64,000 nucleotides of DNA from Nitrospirota bacterium (lineage in GTDB: Bacteria; Nitrospirota; Thermodesulfovibrionia; UBA6902), in assembly GCA_016234115.1 (NCBI GenBank), contig JACRHD010000043.1, forward strand, positions 1 through 64,000, written 5' to 3'. A program made the translations under genes and the position numbers. Position 1 is the first letter of the stretch, and every line of letters begins with the position of its first letter. This document shows, piece after piece, positions 26,579 to 35,254 of the stretch. The notes under the pieces were generated by a model that did no database searches, was not told the origin of the DNA, and was given only the letters and a program-made list of their open reading frames with translations.

Positions 26579-26815
26579 TTCATGCACGAAGAACGTCTGG
26601 TCCATCACCCTAAGGACCTTGACGCCATCTATGCTCTTGATGGAATTGACTATCTTTTTTTCGTGTTCCTCATCGCGCGCATTGACTGTAATGTCTCTTA
26701 CTATCTTTCCCGTTTCAACACGCACAATGTCGATTGCGCCCAAATCTCCACCCACGAGACTGATGGCATTCGCTATATGAGAAAACATACCGACACGATT
26801 ATCTATCTGCGCCGG
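26579..26815 (-). pseudogene. N-terminal ACT-domain remnant of malic enzyme
   Basis: Encodes IDNRVGMFSHIANAISLVGG, then DIVRVETGKIVRDITVNARD and the strand TFFVHEGGK, the ACT domain that precedes some bacterial malic enzymes. No start of its own: on its upstream side it runs straight into a truncated ABC-transporter binding-protein gene, and downstream it joins the enzyme's C-terminus out of frame at a GGGGGGAAGACCCC stretch. Confidence 0.7.
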
Positions 26816-27188
26816 TGACCACAAGGTAGGGGGTCTTCCTCTCATTCGCGACAGCGGCGATTGCCTTTGAACAGGACGAGCTGTAATCGCCGAATATCAC
26901 GGGCTGTTTTTTCACATCGATAAGCTTCTCCGCAATCGCCCTCGAGACCTCGGGTTTGCCCTGCGAATCCTCAAATGCGAGGACGACCTTTTTGCCCTTT
27001 ATGCCGCCTTTTGCGTTGATCTCTTCAGCGGCGATTTCATAAGACTTCTTTTCCATTTCCCCGAATTTGGCCTGCGTGCCTGTCAGCGGGAGGGGGATGC
27101 TTAATTCAAGATTGTCCGCGGCAAAGAGGGCGCTTGTGAAGATACAGGTGAGAAAGAAGAGAACCATAACGACTGAAAAACGTTTCAT
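26799..27188 (-). pseudogene. Truncated branched-chain amino acid ABC transporter binding protein
   Basis: 129 residues with signal peptide (MKRFSVVMVLFFLTCIFTSALFA) and the LivJ/LivK-type start LELSIPLPLTGTQAKFGEME, AAEEINAKGGIKGKKV, and AIAAVANERKTPYLVV. It stops at TAA immediately after TGADR, about one third of the normal 370-400 residues, at the junction with the malic-enzyme ACT fragment. Start signals look intact, so the fragment may still be transcribed. Confidence 0.75.
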
Positions 27189-27385
27189 GCCTTCCTCCTG
27201 AAGTTGAGAGTTTTGGGTAGCTACTTAATTCTTATTACAAAAAAGGACTTGTTGCAATATGCGCTTCAGGGGAATTTATGTGTTTCGGGAGTCCCTCCCG
27301 AAACCGGTCCGATAAGGAATGGCCATACGTTAGAGGATTGATTTCGGGAAGGATTCCCGAAATAAAGGAAAGCGGGACCTGTTTA
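27189..27385. repeat. Intergenic region with TTCGGGAGTCCCTCCCGAA hairpins
   Basis: Holds two palindromes, GTTTCGGGAGTCCCTCCCGA near 27282-27302 and TTTCGGGAAGGATTCCCGAAA near 27343-27363. Related elements are near 8219, 46960, 47032 and 59724. No gene seen. Confidence 0.55.
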
Positions 27386-28588
27386 TTATTCGAAAACAAC
27401 TTTCTGTGCGGATTGCGACACAGTTAATATCTTGTCGCGGGAATATAGGTATTTTAGGGTTACCTGAACGTCCACGGATTTTGTGTCCTCTTTAACAGGA
27501 ATTATATAGGTGCTTGTATCGGGCTCATCCGGTCTGATACCTAAATCAAAATGTTCCGTAGCCGTTACGTCCCACTCAGCCATGGCTACCTGCTTGCCGC
27601 CCTTGAAATACAGGTCGCCTACAGTGAACTCTTTTTGCCTGGAGAATATTTTTGCCTTCCCTTCCCCATCTTCGACTGTTACATCCATGACTATTTTGGG
27701 CGTGAAGGCGCAGCCGTGAGGAATGACGTGTCCCGCATTGTTTTTCAATTCAATTGTCAGGGCCAGTACGGGTATTCTTTTGTTTTCATCGATATCGATA
27801 TATTTCGTCGGTCTTGCATTAGCAGTGAGGGTGATCGCTGATTTGAGGAAATCGGGATCGTTCGGGCCTGAGAACTTATGGATATTCTCTTCTCCTTTCA
27901 TATGGCAGTCCTGGCAGCTCTCTTTGCGTCCTTTCCCGATAAAATCTTCCATATACGTGGTGTAAAGAGTTGGACATTCTTTCCATGGGACATCAGGCGG
28001 GCAATGATGACATTGGGCGCAGAATTCCGGGGTGCTCAGGAGATCGGATTTTTTTGTCCGAAAGCCGATGCCTTCATGGGGATTATATTTTATGCCCTCA
28101 GGGCCGTAGATGACTTTTTCCTCCGGTTTGATTTTAAACCCCGTTGCCGTCAGGTTGTGACAACCGAGACAATTGAGATTGAGCTTTGAAAGCTCCTTTT
28201 TCGCGGCCTCCCTCTTAAGCTTGTCTTTGTCTTCAACGGCTGTTAATATCAGCCGGCCGATATGAATGACAAGTTCCGGGGACGCGACTTTTATCTGGGG
28301 GATATGACATATGAGGCAGATCGTCAGGTCTTCCATCTTCAGGGCAGCTTCTTCGTCAATTGCCAATCTTATAAAGCTCCTCATTCCCAAAAGCACCCTT
28401 GGGTCGACTACGGAATTGCCCATGGTCGAAGTCTTCCAGTCTTCATGCTTTTCCGGGTGGCATTCTGCGCACGCCTCGATATTGTACATTTCCACCAGCT
28501 CGTCGATTGTCGCCGCTTTATTTGCGGACACCGGATATGCAGGGATAATTATCGATAAAAACAGGATACAGACATAAGTCAGACGCAT
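27386..28588 (-). CDS. Pentahaem c-type cytochrome
   Basis: 400 residues from ATG 28588, which has GTGGAGGTCATT just upstream and opens a signal peptide (MRLTYVCILFLSIIIPAY). Five CxxCH motifs are visible: CAECH, CLICH, CLGCH, CAQCH and CQDCH, the first four in the N-terminal half like cytochrome c554-type proteins. The C-terminal 150 residues (from about KSAITLTANARP) form a beta-rich domain (VLALTIELKNNAGHVIPHG) without haems. Periplasmic or outer-surface electron carrier; partners unknown. Flanked by a gene mosaic and msrA. Confidence 0.87.
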   Translation of the reverse strand: MRLTYVCILFLSIIIPAYPVSANKAATIDELVEMYNIEACAECHPEKHEDWKTSTMGNSVVDPRVLLGMRSFIRLAIDEEAALKMEDLTICLICHIPQIKVASPELVIHIGRLILTAVEDKDKLKREAAKKELSKLNLNCLGCHNLTATGFKIKPEEKVIYGPEGIKYNPHEGIGFRTKKSDLLSTPEFCAQCHHCPPDVPWKECPTLYTTYMEDFIGKGRKESCQDCHMKGEENIHKFSGPNDPDFLKSAITLTANARPTKYIDIDENKRIPVLALTIELKNNAGHVIPHGCAFTPKIVMDVTVEDGEGKAKIFSRQKEFTVGDLYFKGGKQVAMAEWDVTATEHFDLGIRPDEPDTSTYIIPVKEDTKSVDVQVTLKYLYSRDKILTVSQSAQKVVFE

Positions 28589-28783
28589 AATGACCTCCAC
28601 TTCATCTTTCTCTTTCTTAATGATATCAAATACCACGCTGAATACAACCGGAAAACTCCTGCCTTGCATTGTGAAAGTTATACGATATAATTTAATTGAC
28701 CGGAAAAGTATCTATGGGCGAAGGGGGCGGCGTGCGCCTTCGGAGAGAGAGGTTTCAAGGTCCTGGTCGAAGTATAAGAGCTG

Positions 28784-29392
28784 ATGAAAATACTCGTTCT
28801 CGTTATGGCAGGGCTGTCGGTCGTTCTCAGCGCAATCACCGGCGCGCCGGCTGCAACTGATCTTGAGAAGGCGACCTTCGCAGGCGGATGCTTCTGGTGT
28901 ATGGAGCACCCGTTCGACAAGCTTCCCGGTGTTGTTTCGGTCACATCCGGCTATACCGGGGGGCATGAGAAGGCCCCCAGTTATGAAGAAGTGTCTTCGG
29001 GAAGGACAGGGCACGCCGAGGCGGTCCGGATCGTCTTTGACCCGTCAAGAGTGACTTACGAAAAACTTCTGAGCGTATTCTGGCACAATATCGATCCGAC
29101 TACCAGGGACAGACAGTTCTGCGATGCGGGACACCAGTATCGCAGCGCCATTTTTTATCACAATGAGGAGCAGCAACGGCTGGCGCTCCAGTCAAAGACG
29201 CTGTTGGAAAAGACCAAGCCTTTCCGGGAACCCGTTGTAACCGAGCTTGTGCAGGCCTCCGAGTTCTACCCTGCCGAGGAATACCACCAGCATTATTACA
29301 GGAAGAACCCGATCCGTTACAAATATTACACTACCGTGTGCGGCCGGGAACGGCGGCTCAAAGAGCTTTGGGGCAGTGAGGCTGGTCATTGA
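28784..29392 (+). CDS. msrA: Peptide-methionine (S)-S-oxide reductase, exported form
   Basis: 202 residues with an N-terminal signal peptide (MKILVLVMAGLSVVLSAITG). Catalytic motif GGCFWCMEHPFD near residue 36, SGYTGGHEKAPSYEEVSSGRTGHAEAV, and the substrate motif DAGHQYRSAIFY. Reduces S-methionine sulfoxide, here in the periplasm. A second Cys for recycling is present late (TTVCGRERR). Stops 5 bases from the convergent methyltransferase gene. Confidence 0.94.
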   Translation: MKILVLVMAGLSVVLSAITGAPAATDLEKATFAGGCFWCMEHPFDKLPGVVSVTSGYTGGHEKAPSYEEVSSGRTGHAEAVRIVFDPSRVTYEKLLSVFWHNIDPTTRDRQFCDAGHQYRSAIFYHNEEQQRLALQSKTLLEKTKPFREPVVTELVQASEFYPAEEYHQHYYRKNPIRYKYYTTVCGRERRLKELWGSEAGH

Positions 29393-29397
29393 GAAAA

Positions 29398-29961
29398 CTA
29401 TGCTGCGGTATCAAGCTCCAGAATCACCGTCCTGCTCAGCAACACTTCAGGCCCTTTAACCGGTGTAAATCCAATTTCCCGGGCCTTTCCGACGGTCTCC
29501 TCAAACGCCCTCTTTGAGACGTGAAATGACGGTTCAACTATGAGGACCCGGCCGTCCGGTTTTAATATGGATTTTATCTCCTGAAAAAACTTTTCCTGAT
29601 CAGGCACTTCGTGGGCCATATAAAACGCTACGACAAAATCGACATGGTCCAATACGCCTATTTTATTCTCTTCGCACTTGTGCAGCGTGATTCGCTCCTC
29701 AAGCTCCGTCCCACGGATCTTTTTTCTCAGCTTCTGAAGCATCCCTTCCTGTAAATCAGACGCGATGACCCGTCCGGATTTTCCGACCATTTGCGCTATA
29801 TAGATCGAGAAAAAACCCGGACCGCAACCTATATCCAGGACCGTCATCCCTTCTTTAATATAAGGACCAAGTATTTGCCGGGGGTCCTGAAGCCATCTTC
29901 GAACCCTGTTATCAAGCGTCCCCGCCATTATTACCGGGCAGACGTGATGTTTTTTTTTCAC
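29398..29961 (-). CDS. Class I SAM-dependent methyltransferase
   Basis: 187 residues. Motif I VLDIGCGPGFFSIYIAQ, an Asp after strand 2 (VIASDLQEGML) and post-I segments VDFVVAFYMAHEVPD and LKPDGRVLIVEPSFHVS. Substrate unknown. Within a few residues of the start it carries HHVCP, a possible thiol or metal patch. Soluble, single gene on this strand. Confidence 0.85.
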   Translation of the reverse strand: MKKKHHVCPVIMAGTLDNRVRRWLQDPRQILGPYIKEGMTVLDIGCGPGFFSIYIAQMVGKSGRVIASDLQEGMLQKLRKKIRGTELEERITLHKCEENKIGVLDHVDFVVAFYMAHEVPDQEKFFQEIKSILKPDGRVLIVEPSFHVSKRAFEETVGKAREIGFTPVKGPEVLLSRTVILELDTAA

Positions 29962-30042
29962 GATATGTGGTCTCCTGAAGTCCTGACCTGATACCGGTTT
30001 GTGTTTGAAATTCCTGGGATCGAGCGCCCCAAGATAAATTGC

Positions 30043-30804
30043 TTACGGAGCCGCAAAAAAAGCCGCTAATTCCTGACCCCATATAATCATCCCATGTTGA
30101 TTCGCGTGGCAACCGTCGTCGGTTGCCTGATTTGAGTTCAGCGGTGAAAGCAGGGGCCCGACCAATACCTGGTGTTCCGTAGCCATTCTTTCAAAATTAG
30201 TTTTAATAATATCCAGATTGAATATGCACGGTCCGCTCTGCGCGTCAATAAATAAAGGCATAGGTGTAGCGTATATTTCTCTGTTCGGCGCGATTTCCTT
30301 TATCTTTGACGCTACTTCAAGGAAATTGTTGTATGTCATGGCCTGCACAGCCTGACAAGAGCATATCTCCCACCATATCTTTTCCGTCTGAGGGTTTTCT
30401 TTTACCAGGTTTTCAAAGACCATCCAAAAGTCTTTTTCACCCGCCGGAGGCTTCACAGTCAATTGTTTATGCCAGTCTGATAAACAACCTCCTGAGAAAT
30501 TGTTGTCATTGCTCGTATCGACCTTCCAGAAATCAGTTCCCCCTGTCGCGTAATACCCTTCAACAGCATCATGAGTTACTGAACATCCTATAAAGCCTAT
30601 CCGTGCATTGTTCACGTTTCCACCGTTGTCACCGCCGCTGTTATCACCGTTGCTGTTGTTATCACCGTTGCTGTTGTCACCGCTGCTGCTGTTGCCGACG
30701 CTGCTGTTACCACCTCCGCTGCCGCCGCCGCAGCCTGACAGTAGCAGCACGATTAAAACGATGAGCAGGGACAAAAAGGAGAAAGCATTTGACGATCTTT
30801 TCAC
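30043..30804 (-). CDS. SGNH-hydrolase-like lipoprotein with Gly/Asn/Ser linker
   Basis: 253 residues. Lipoprotein signal with lipobox LLSGC near residue 25, then a 40-residue low-complexity linker of Gly, Asn, Ser and Asp built from tandem codon repeats. The folded part starts ARIGFIGCSVTHDAVEGYY and ends with DDGCHANQHGMIIWG, which looks like the first and last blocks of an SGNH/GDSL hydrolase (DxxH-type end). Likely anchored outside the cytoplasm. Substrate unknown; family call tentative. Confidence 0.65.
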   Translation of the reverse strand: MKRSSNAFSFLSLLIVLIVLLLSGCGGGSGGGNSSVGNSSSGDNSNGDNNSNGDNSGGDNGGNVNNARIGFIGCSVTHDAVEGYYATGGTDFWKVDTSNDNNFSGGCLSDWHKQLTVKPPAGEKDFWMVFENLVKENPQTEKIWWEICSCQAVQAMTYNNFLEVASKIKEIAPNREIYATPMPLFIDAQSGPCIFNLDIIKTNFERMATEHQVLVGPLLSPLNSNQATDDGCHANQHGMIIWGQELAAFFAAP

Positions 30805-31168
30805 GCGCCTTCCTGGAAATCAGTTATGGGACTATGTATAGAAAGTATAGACCCTGCACCTGAAATTAACAACTTCTTAAGTCATCCCTGATTCACCATC
30901 AAGAGACAAACCACAGAGACCAAGAGGAAAAAACAAATATTAATCTGCAGATTACACTGATTAACACAGATGTATTTAGAAATATTTTTTCAATCTGTGA
31001 AATCTGTGTAATCTGCGGACAAATAAATCTCTTCTCTGTGACCTCTGTGGTTATGTGGTGGATTTTAGTCATCGGACATATAAAACAGTTTGATCGCGCC
31101 TGCGGTTAAATCCTGTCTCCTCTTATGATATAATCGAAGAAAACGGGGACGGATTGTGAGCGTTCAAA
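30805..31168. repeat. Intergenic region with 180-bp dispersed repeat
   Basis: No gene seen. Positions 30886-31063 match, in reverse orientation, the repeat at 49027-49206. It contains CACAGAGACC / CTCTGTGGT inverted ends and ATCTGCAGATTACACTGATT / AATCTGTGTAATCTGCGG internal arms. Confidence 0.6.
30886..31063. repeat. Dispersed 180-bp inverted-repeat element, copy 1
   Basis: Imperfect palindrome whose outer words are CCACAGAG and CTCTGTGG; copy 2, on the opposite strand, is at 49027-49206. A shorter relative is at 55003-55080 (ATCTGTGTAATC, GTGTAATC words). Confidence 0.7.
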
Positions 31169-31690
31169 GTGAGATGGCGTAAGAAAATCTTTTTTGCAGT
31201 TTTTCTCTTTTCCCTTTGTATATCCTCTCAGTCAATCGCTGAAACCCCCAAAATCATCAGAGGCACCGTAATTCAAGTCAGTGACGGCGACACCGTCGTC
31301 ATCAGGCTGTTTACCGGAAAGACCTTCAAGTGCAGGCTTTACGGCATCGATGCGCCGGAGGCGCCTCATGAAGGCGAAGCAGGGCAACCTCACGGGCTTG
31401 CCGCTGAAAGGGAGCTCCGTAATCTTGTTCTATACACAATTGTCGATGTCACTCTCATGGGTGAGTCGTCATATGACCGCGAGGTCTGCGTCATCGAGAA
31501 GATGGGCGCGGACATCAACCGCGAGATGGTGAAGCGCGGATATGCCTGGGCATACCGTTATCATCTTGAGAGTCCCTATGCATCGGAGTATATCGGGGCC
31601 GAAGAAGAGGCGCGGAAGATGCGCCGGGGACTGTGGCAGCAGACAAAGCCGACGCCGCCGTGGGAGTTCAGGCATAGGAGTAAAAGATAA
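31169..31690 (+). CDS. Thermonuclease family protein (SNase-like), exported
   Basis: 173 residues from GTG 31169 with signal peptide (IFFAVFLFSLCISSQSIA). The staphylococcal-nuclease fold shows GTVIQVSDGDTVVIRL, FKCRLYGIDAPEA and GYAWAYRYH, including catalytic Asp and Arg positions (SDGDT, CRLYGIDAPE). Predicted calcium-dependent nuclease outside the cytoplasm. Followed by a tRNA-like remnant and tRNA-Ala. Confidence 0.88.
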   Translation: MRWRKKIFFAVFLFSLCISSQSIAETPKIIRGTVIQVSDGDTVVIRLFTGKTFKCRLYGIDAPEAPHEGEAGQPHGLAAERELRNLVLYTIVDVTLMGESSYDREVCVIEKMGADINREMVKRGYAWAYRYHLESPYASEYIGAEEEARKMRRGLWQQTKPTPPWEFRHRSKR

Positions 31691-31699
31691 AACAGGAGA

Positions 31700-31760
31700 C
31701 AGAAGGATCGAACCGATGACCTTCCCGATTACATCGGGACGCTCTCCCGGATCAAAATGA
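31700..31760 (-). pseudogene. tRNA-like remnant next to tRNA-Ala
   Basis: The minus strand shows the 3' half of a tRNA: GGGAGAGCG then a palindrome CCCGATGTAATCGGG in place of an anticodon arm, then GGTCATCGGTTCGATCC identical to the T-arm region of the adjacent tRNA-Ala. The anticodon loop is only five bases and the 5' acceptor half is missing, so this is a decayed duplicate fused to a palindrome. Confidence 0.5.
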
Positions 31761-31768
31761 AAGAAAAA

Positions 31769-31844
31769 TGGTGGAGGTGAACGGGATCGAACCGATGACC
31801 TCCTGCTTGCAAAGCAGGCGCTCTCCCAGCTGAGCTACACCCCC
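31769..31844 (-). tRNA. tRNA-Ala(TGC)
   Basis: 76 bases with encoded CCA. 5' GGGGGTGTAGCTCAGCTGGG, anticodon arm CCTGCTTTGCAAGCAGG with TGC, T-arm GTTCGATCC. Acceptor stem GGGGGTG / CACCTCC pairs apart from G-T wobble. Confidence 0.96.
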
Positions 31845-31849
31845 GATAA

Positions 31850-31975
31850 AGTTTGCTGCGCAAACTCTTAGAGTTAAGAGTTACGAGTCAAGAGTTAGGA
31901 CAACTCATTATACATTATTCTTTCACTTAACTCATAACTCTTGACTCATGACTCAAATTTTGCCTGCGGCAAAAT
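31850..31975. repeat. Low-complexity hairpin between two tRNA genes
   Basis: Left arm GAGTTAAGAGTTACGAGTC, right arm AACTCATAACTCTTGACTC. Both ends carry short perfect hairpins: AGTTTGC-TGC-GCAAACT and AAATTTTGCC / GGCAAAATTT. Confidence 0.6.
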
Positions 31976-31979
31976 TTAC

Positions 31980-32056
<77 letters not shown>

Positions 32057-32202
32057 TACTTCGAGTAAAAAACCTGAACAGAACGAGATATTAAAAATAC
32101 CCTAAAAAATTATTAATTGTCAATCGAAGCGTATTGAATTTTATATCATATATAGTGATAATTGTATCTGATTTCTAAATTTGACGCGGAGCAGAACTTA
32201 TT

Positions 32203-32643
32203 ATGGAACAGACAAAGCCGGCGCTGACCGAGACCTTCAGGAAATTACTTCTCAAAATAGACATCATATTCCATGTGGTGGCGGCCCTGCTGCTGCTTGT
32301 TGCGTGCGGCTTTATCCTGTTTTACGCGTTCCTCAATATCCTTGAGCCGTCGCCCTCCTCCATTATAACTCTTGTAAACGATGTGCTCCTTGCTCTCATC
32401 ATCCTCGAACTGCTCTGGACGGTCATCAGGTTTTTAAAAAAACAACAGTTTTCATTGGGGCCGTTTCTCGCCATCGGCATTATCGCGGCGATAAGAAGGA
32501 TACTCCTTATCGAGGCCAAGACATCCTTGATGGAACATACCCCGGTAGAAAAACTGTACGAGATAGGGCTGGGGGCGCTGGTGATCATAATCCTGATGTC
32601 CGCGTATTACCTTTCCGTCAAGGCGCAGAAGCTGGAACAATAA
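32203..32643 (+). CDS. Phosphate-starvation-inducible PsiE family membrane protein
   Basis: 146 residues, four hydrophobic helices. Characteristic run ILLIEAKTSLMEHTPVEKLY preceded by a helix with LALIILELLWTVIRFL. Matches the PsiE family, small inner-membrane proteins of unknown mechanism that respond to phosphate limitation in enterobacteria. Thirty bases precede the next gene, so the two may be cotranscribed. Confidence 0.8.
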   Translation: MEQTKPALTETFRKLLLKIDIIFHVVAALLLLVACGFILFYAFLNILEPSPSSIITLVNDVLLALIILELLWTVIRFLKKQQFSLGPFLAIGIIAAIRRILLIEAKTSLMEHTPVEKLYEIGLGALVIIILMSAYYLSVKAQKLEQ

Positions 32644-32673
32644 AAAGCAAACCTAAATCCGGAGGTCGATATA

Positions 32674-33420
32674 ATGATCACTTTTTCACTTGGAAAACTT
32701 AAGCCCGTCGCGGCGGAAAATATAAGACCCTTTCTCCATGAACTGTTGGGCGCGCATCAGGAAGGGATCCATTCCATCTACATAACAGGCACAGCCGTAA
32801 CGGATGATTTCAACGAAAAGACCTCTGATGTCAACTCTCTTATCGTGCTGAAAAAAATGGACATGAAGTTTCTGGAATTCCTGGCGGCCTCGGGGAAAAA
32901 ATACAGCAGGCAAAGGGTGGCCGCCCCCCTGATCATGACCCCGGAATACATCAGGACCTCTCTTGACGTATTCCCCGTTGAATTTCTGAATTTCAGGCTT
33001 ATTCATGAAACGGTCTTCGGCCAGGACATCCTCAGCGACCTTGAAATCAAAAAGATGGACCTGCGCCACCAGTGCGAGAGGGAGCTGAAGGTCAAACTCA
33101 TCTCTCTCAGGCAGGGATACATCTCATCTCTGGGGGACAGGAAGGTCCTGGCTGAAGGGCTTGCAGGGTCGATCACCGGCTATATGCCCCTGTTCAGGGG
33201 AATAATTTTATTATTAGGCAAGCAGCCGCCTGTCTTGCAGGGCGATGTTATCAAGGCCCTCTCAGACGCATCGAACATAAGCACTGACGCCTTCGCAAAG
33301 GTGCTTGGACTGAAACGGGAAGGGACGAAACTCTCCCTGCCGGAGCTGAATACCCTGTTTGAAAGTTATTACGCGGCTACAGAAAAGTTGGGGGAGCTGG
33401 TGAATGAAATCAAGCAATAG
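32674..33420 (+). CDS. Nucleotidyltransferase-like hypothetical protein
   Basis: 248 residues, start behind GGAGGTCG. N-terminal part resembles a nucleotidyltransferase fold: SIYITGTAVTDDFNEKTSDVNSLIVL, in which the usual GSxx(10)DxD becomes TGT...SDVNS, so the second acid is missing and catalytic activity is doubtful. The C-terminal half is helical with GLAGSITGYMPLFRGIILLLG. Its stop overlaps the next gene by 17 bases, indicating coupling with the TPM protein. Confidence 0.6.
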   Translation: MITFSLGKLKPVAAENIRPFLHELLGAHQEGIHSIYITGTAVTDDFNEKTSDVNSLIVLKKMDMKFLEFLAASGKKYSRQRVAAPLIMTPEYIRTSLDVFPVEFLNFRLIHETVFGQDILSDLEIKKMDLRHQCERELKVKLISLRQGYISSLGDRKVLAEGLAGSITGYMPLFRGIILLLGKQPPVLQGDVIKALSDASNISTDAFAKVLGLKREGTKLSLPELNTLFESYYAATEKLGELVNEIKQ

Positions 33421-34207
33421 GCTTTTGGTAATTGCATTTTTCCTGATCTGCCTTCTCCCGTGGATGACTGCCCTGAACGCGGAAGTCATTGTTCCCGACA
33501 AGCCGGTCAACCATGTGGTGGACCTCGCGGGGATCGTCAATGATGATGTCGAGGCCGAGCTCAACAGATACCTTCTGGAACTGGAACAGAAAACCACGGC
33601 CCAGTTTGTCGTTCTGACCATACAGGGGCTTGAAGGCGAATCCCTCGAGGAATTTTCAATCAATATCGCCCACAATAAATGGAAACTCGGGCAGAAAGGC
33701 AAGGACAACGGCGTCCTCCTCCTTGTCGCATTCCAGGACAGGAAATACAGGTTTGAGACAGGGTATGGTCTTGAAGGCATACTGCCTGACAGCCTCTCCG
33801 GCAGCATCGGCAGGCAGTATCTCGTGCCGTATTTCCGCGCGGGCGACTATTCCGGTGGGGTCGTCAGCGCGGCGCTGGCGGTCATCAATGTAATCGCGGC
33901 CGATGCAGGCGTTGAAATCACGGGGATGCCGAAGCTCAGGACGTCTCGGGGTCATCCGGGAGGCAGAGGCGAGATAAGAAATCCTTCTCTTGCCGGTACT
34001 GTTATCGCGGTCCTCCTGTTCATCGGTCTGATTTACATGTTCATAAAGCATCCGCGGCTTCTGCTGTTTCTTATAATGATGAACATGATGGGTGGAGGCA
34101 GGAGAAGCGGCTGGGGAGGCGGAGGCGGCTTTGGCGGAGGGGGAGGGAGTTTCGGTGGCGGCGGAGGAGGCGGTTTCGGAGGTGGAGGATCGTCGGGAGG
34201 CTGGTGA
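33404..34207 (+). CDS. TPM-domain membrane protein with Gly-rich tail
   Basis: 267 residues: signal peptide (LLVIAFFLICLLPWMTALNA), TPM domain (about 30-175; VVDLAGIVNDDVEAELNRYL, KWKLGQKGKDNGVLLLVA, YRFETGYGLEGILPD), one or two membrane helices (about 195-225) and a 35-residue tail of Gly, Ser and Phe. This is the COG1512 architecture; proposed roles are photosystem repair (plants) or phosphatase/chaperone-like action, none established for bacteria of this kind. Confidence 0.88.
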   Translation: MKSSNRLLVIAFFLICLLPWMTALNAEVIVPDKPVNHVVDLAGIVNDDVEAELNRYLLELEQKTTAQFVVLTIQGLEGESLEEFSINIAHNKWKLGQKGKDNGVLLLVAFQDRKYRFETGYGLEGILPDSLSGSIGRQYLVPYFRAGDYSGGVVSAALAVINVIAADAGVEITGMPKLRTSRGHPGGRGEIRNPSLAGTVIAVLLFIGLIYMFIKHPRLLLFLIMMNMMGGGRRSGWGGGGGFGGGGGSFGGGGGGGFGGGGSSGGW

Positions 34208-34351
34208 GATGATTCATCTATGTCATTAATTACCAGGTATCTTAAATGTCAGGTCACATCTTTACAGGCGCAAAGGGGTGGCCTCTGCCGAATTTCTATA
34301 ATCGACAAAAACCATTTTATATTATTGCTTCTGCGCATTTCTTATCTTTTA

Positions 34352-34380
34352 GTAAGGGCGACCCGGCGGGTCGCCCTTAC
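34352..34380. repeat. Perfect palindrome GTAAGGGCGACCCG family
   Basis: 29 bases with 14-bp arms (GTAAGGGCGACCCG / CGGGTCGCCCTTAC) around one base. A close relative is at 9799-9826, and both are followed by an AGAAATT(T)C / CCCCTTTGCGCCC block. Confidence 0.7.
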
Positions 34381-34396
34381 GCTGTCTCTTGACTCT

Positions 34397-35254
34397 ATGT
34401 TAAAGGTGTCGTACCTGCCAGGTAGAAATTACGCCCCGGCTACCCCTTTGCGCCCCGTTTATGTCTTTTCCAAACTCCACTCTCTGAGTCTGATAACTGC
34501 TGTTTTTATTTTTTTGCATGCCGCTCAATCAGAAGGATTAGAGACTGTGTCGTCTCCCCCCGTCTACGGGTACAAGGTTGTTGGGAAGTACCCGCATGAT
34601 AAGCAGGCGTTTACGCAGGGGTTGTTCGTTGAAGACGGGGTCCTGTATGAAGGAACGGGACTCAACGGACAATCCACATTGCGAAAGGTACGGCTTGAGA
34701 CGGGCGAGATTTTGAAGGTCCACAAACTGCCGCAGGAGTGCTTCGGCGAAGGGATCACGCCTTCAGGAAATAAAATAATCCAGTTGACCTGGAGGTCCAA
34801 TACCGGTTTTGTTTACGACAAGGACAGTTTTACGCTGCTGGGCACTTTTTCTTATCCGACCGAGGGGTGGGGCATTACGTATGACGGAAGGCAATTGATC
34901 ATGAGTGACGGTACAGCCAATTTGTATTTTCTGAGTCCTGAGACATTTCGTGAGATAAGAAAGATTGAAGTCAGTGACGACAGGGGGCCGGTCGTCAGGC
35001 TGAATGAGCTGGAATATGTCCGTGGGGAAATATTTGCCAACATATGGCTGACAGACAGGATTGCGAGGATCAGTCCTCAAACCGGCCGCGTGACCGGATG
35101 GATAGACCTGAAAGGTCTTTCACCTTTGAAAGAAAATGAAAAGACGGTAAAGGCCCTCAACGGCATTGCCTATGACGCAAGAAATGACAGGCTCTTTGTC
35201 ACTGGTAAATTATGGCCGAGCATTTATGAGATTAAACTCGTCGCATCAAAATAG
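34397..35254 (+). CDS. Glutaminyl-peptide cyclotransferase (glutamine cyclotransferase)
   Basis: About 285 residues from ATG 34397; the frame is open further upstream through a palindromic repeat, and no start has a clear ribosome-binding site. A hydrophobic export segment (LSLITAVFIFLHAA) precedes the enzyme domain: YKVVGKYPHDKQAFTQGLF, VLYEGTGLNGQSTLRKV, QECFGEGITP, TEGWGITYDG, LNELEYVRGEIFANIW. These are family markers of the bacterial/plant five-bladed propeller QC, which forms N-terminal pyroglutamate. Probably periplasmic. Confidence 0.85.
   Translation: MLKVSYLPGRNYAPATPLRPVYVFSKLHSLSLITAVFIFLHAAQSEGLETVSSPPVYGYKVVGKYPHDKQAFTQGLFVEDGVLYEGTGLNGQSTLRKVRLETGEILKVHKLPQECFGEGITPSGNKIIQLTWRSNTGFVYDKDSFTLLGTFSYPTEGWGITYDGRQLIMSDGTANLYFLSPETFREIRKIEVSDDRGPVVRLNELEYVRGEIFANIWLTDRIARISPQTGRVTGWIDLKGLSPLKENEKTVKALNGIAYDARNDRLFVTGKLWPSIYEIKLVASK

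Noticed and set aside
28711-28783. Short open frame before msrA
   Set aside because: About 24 codons with no start signal and no recognisable family; could be a gene remnant, but there is nothing to support it.
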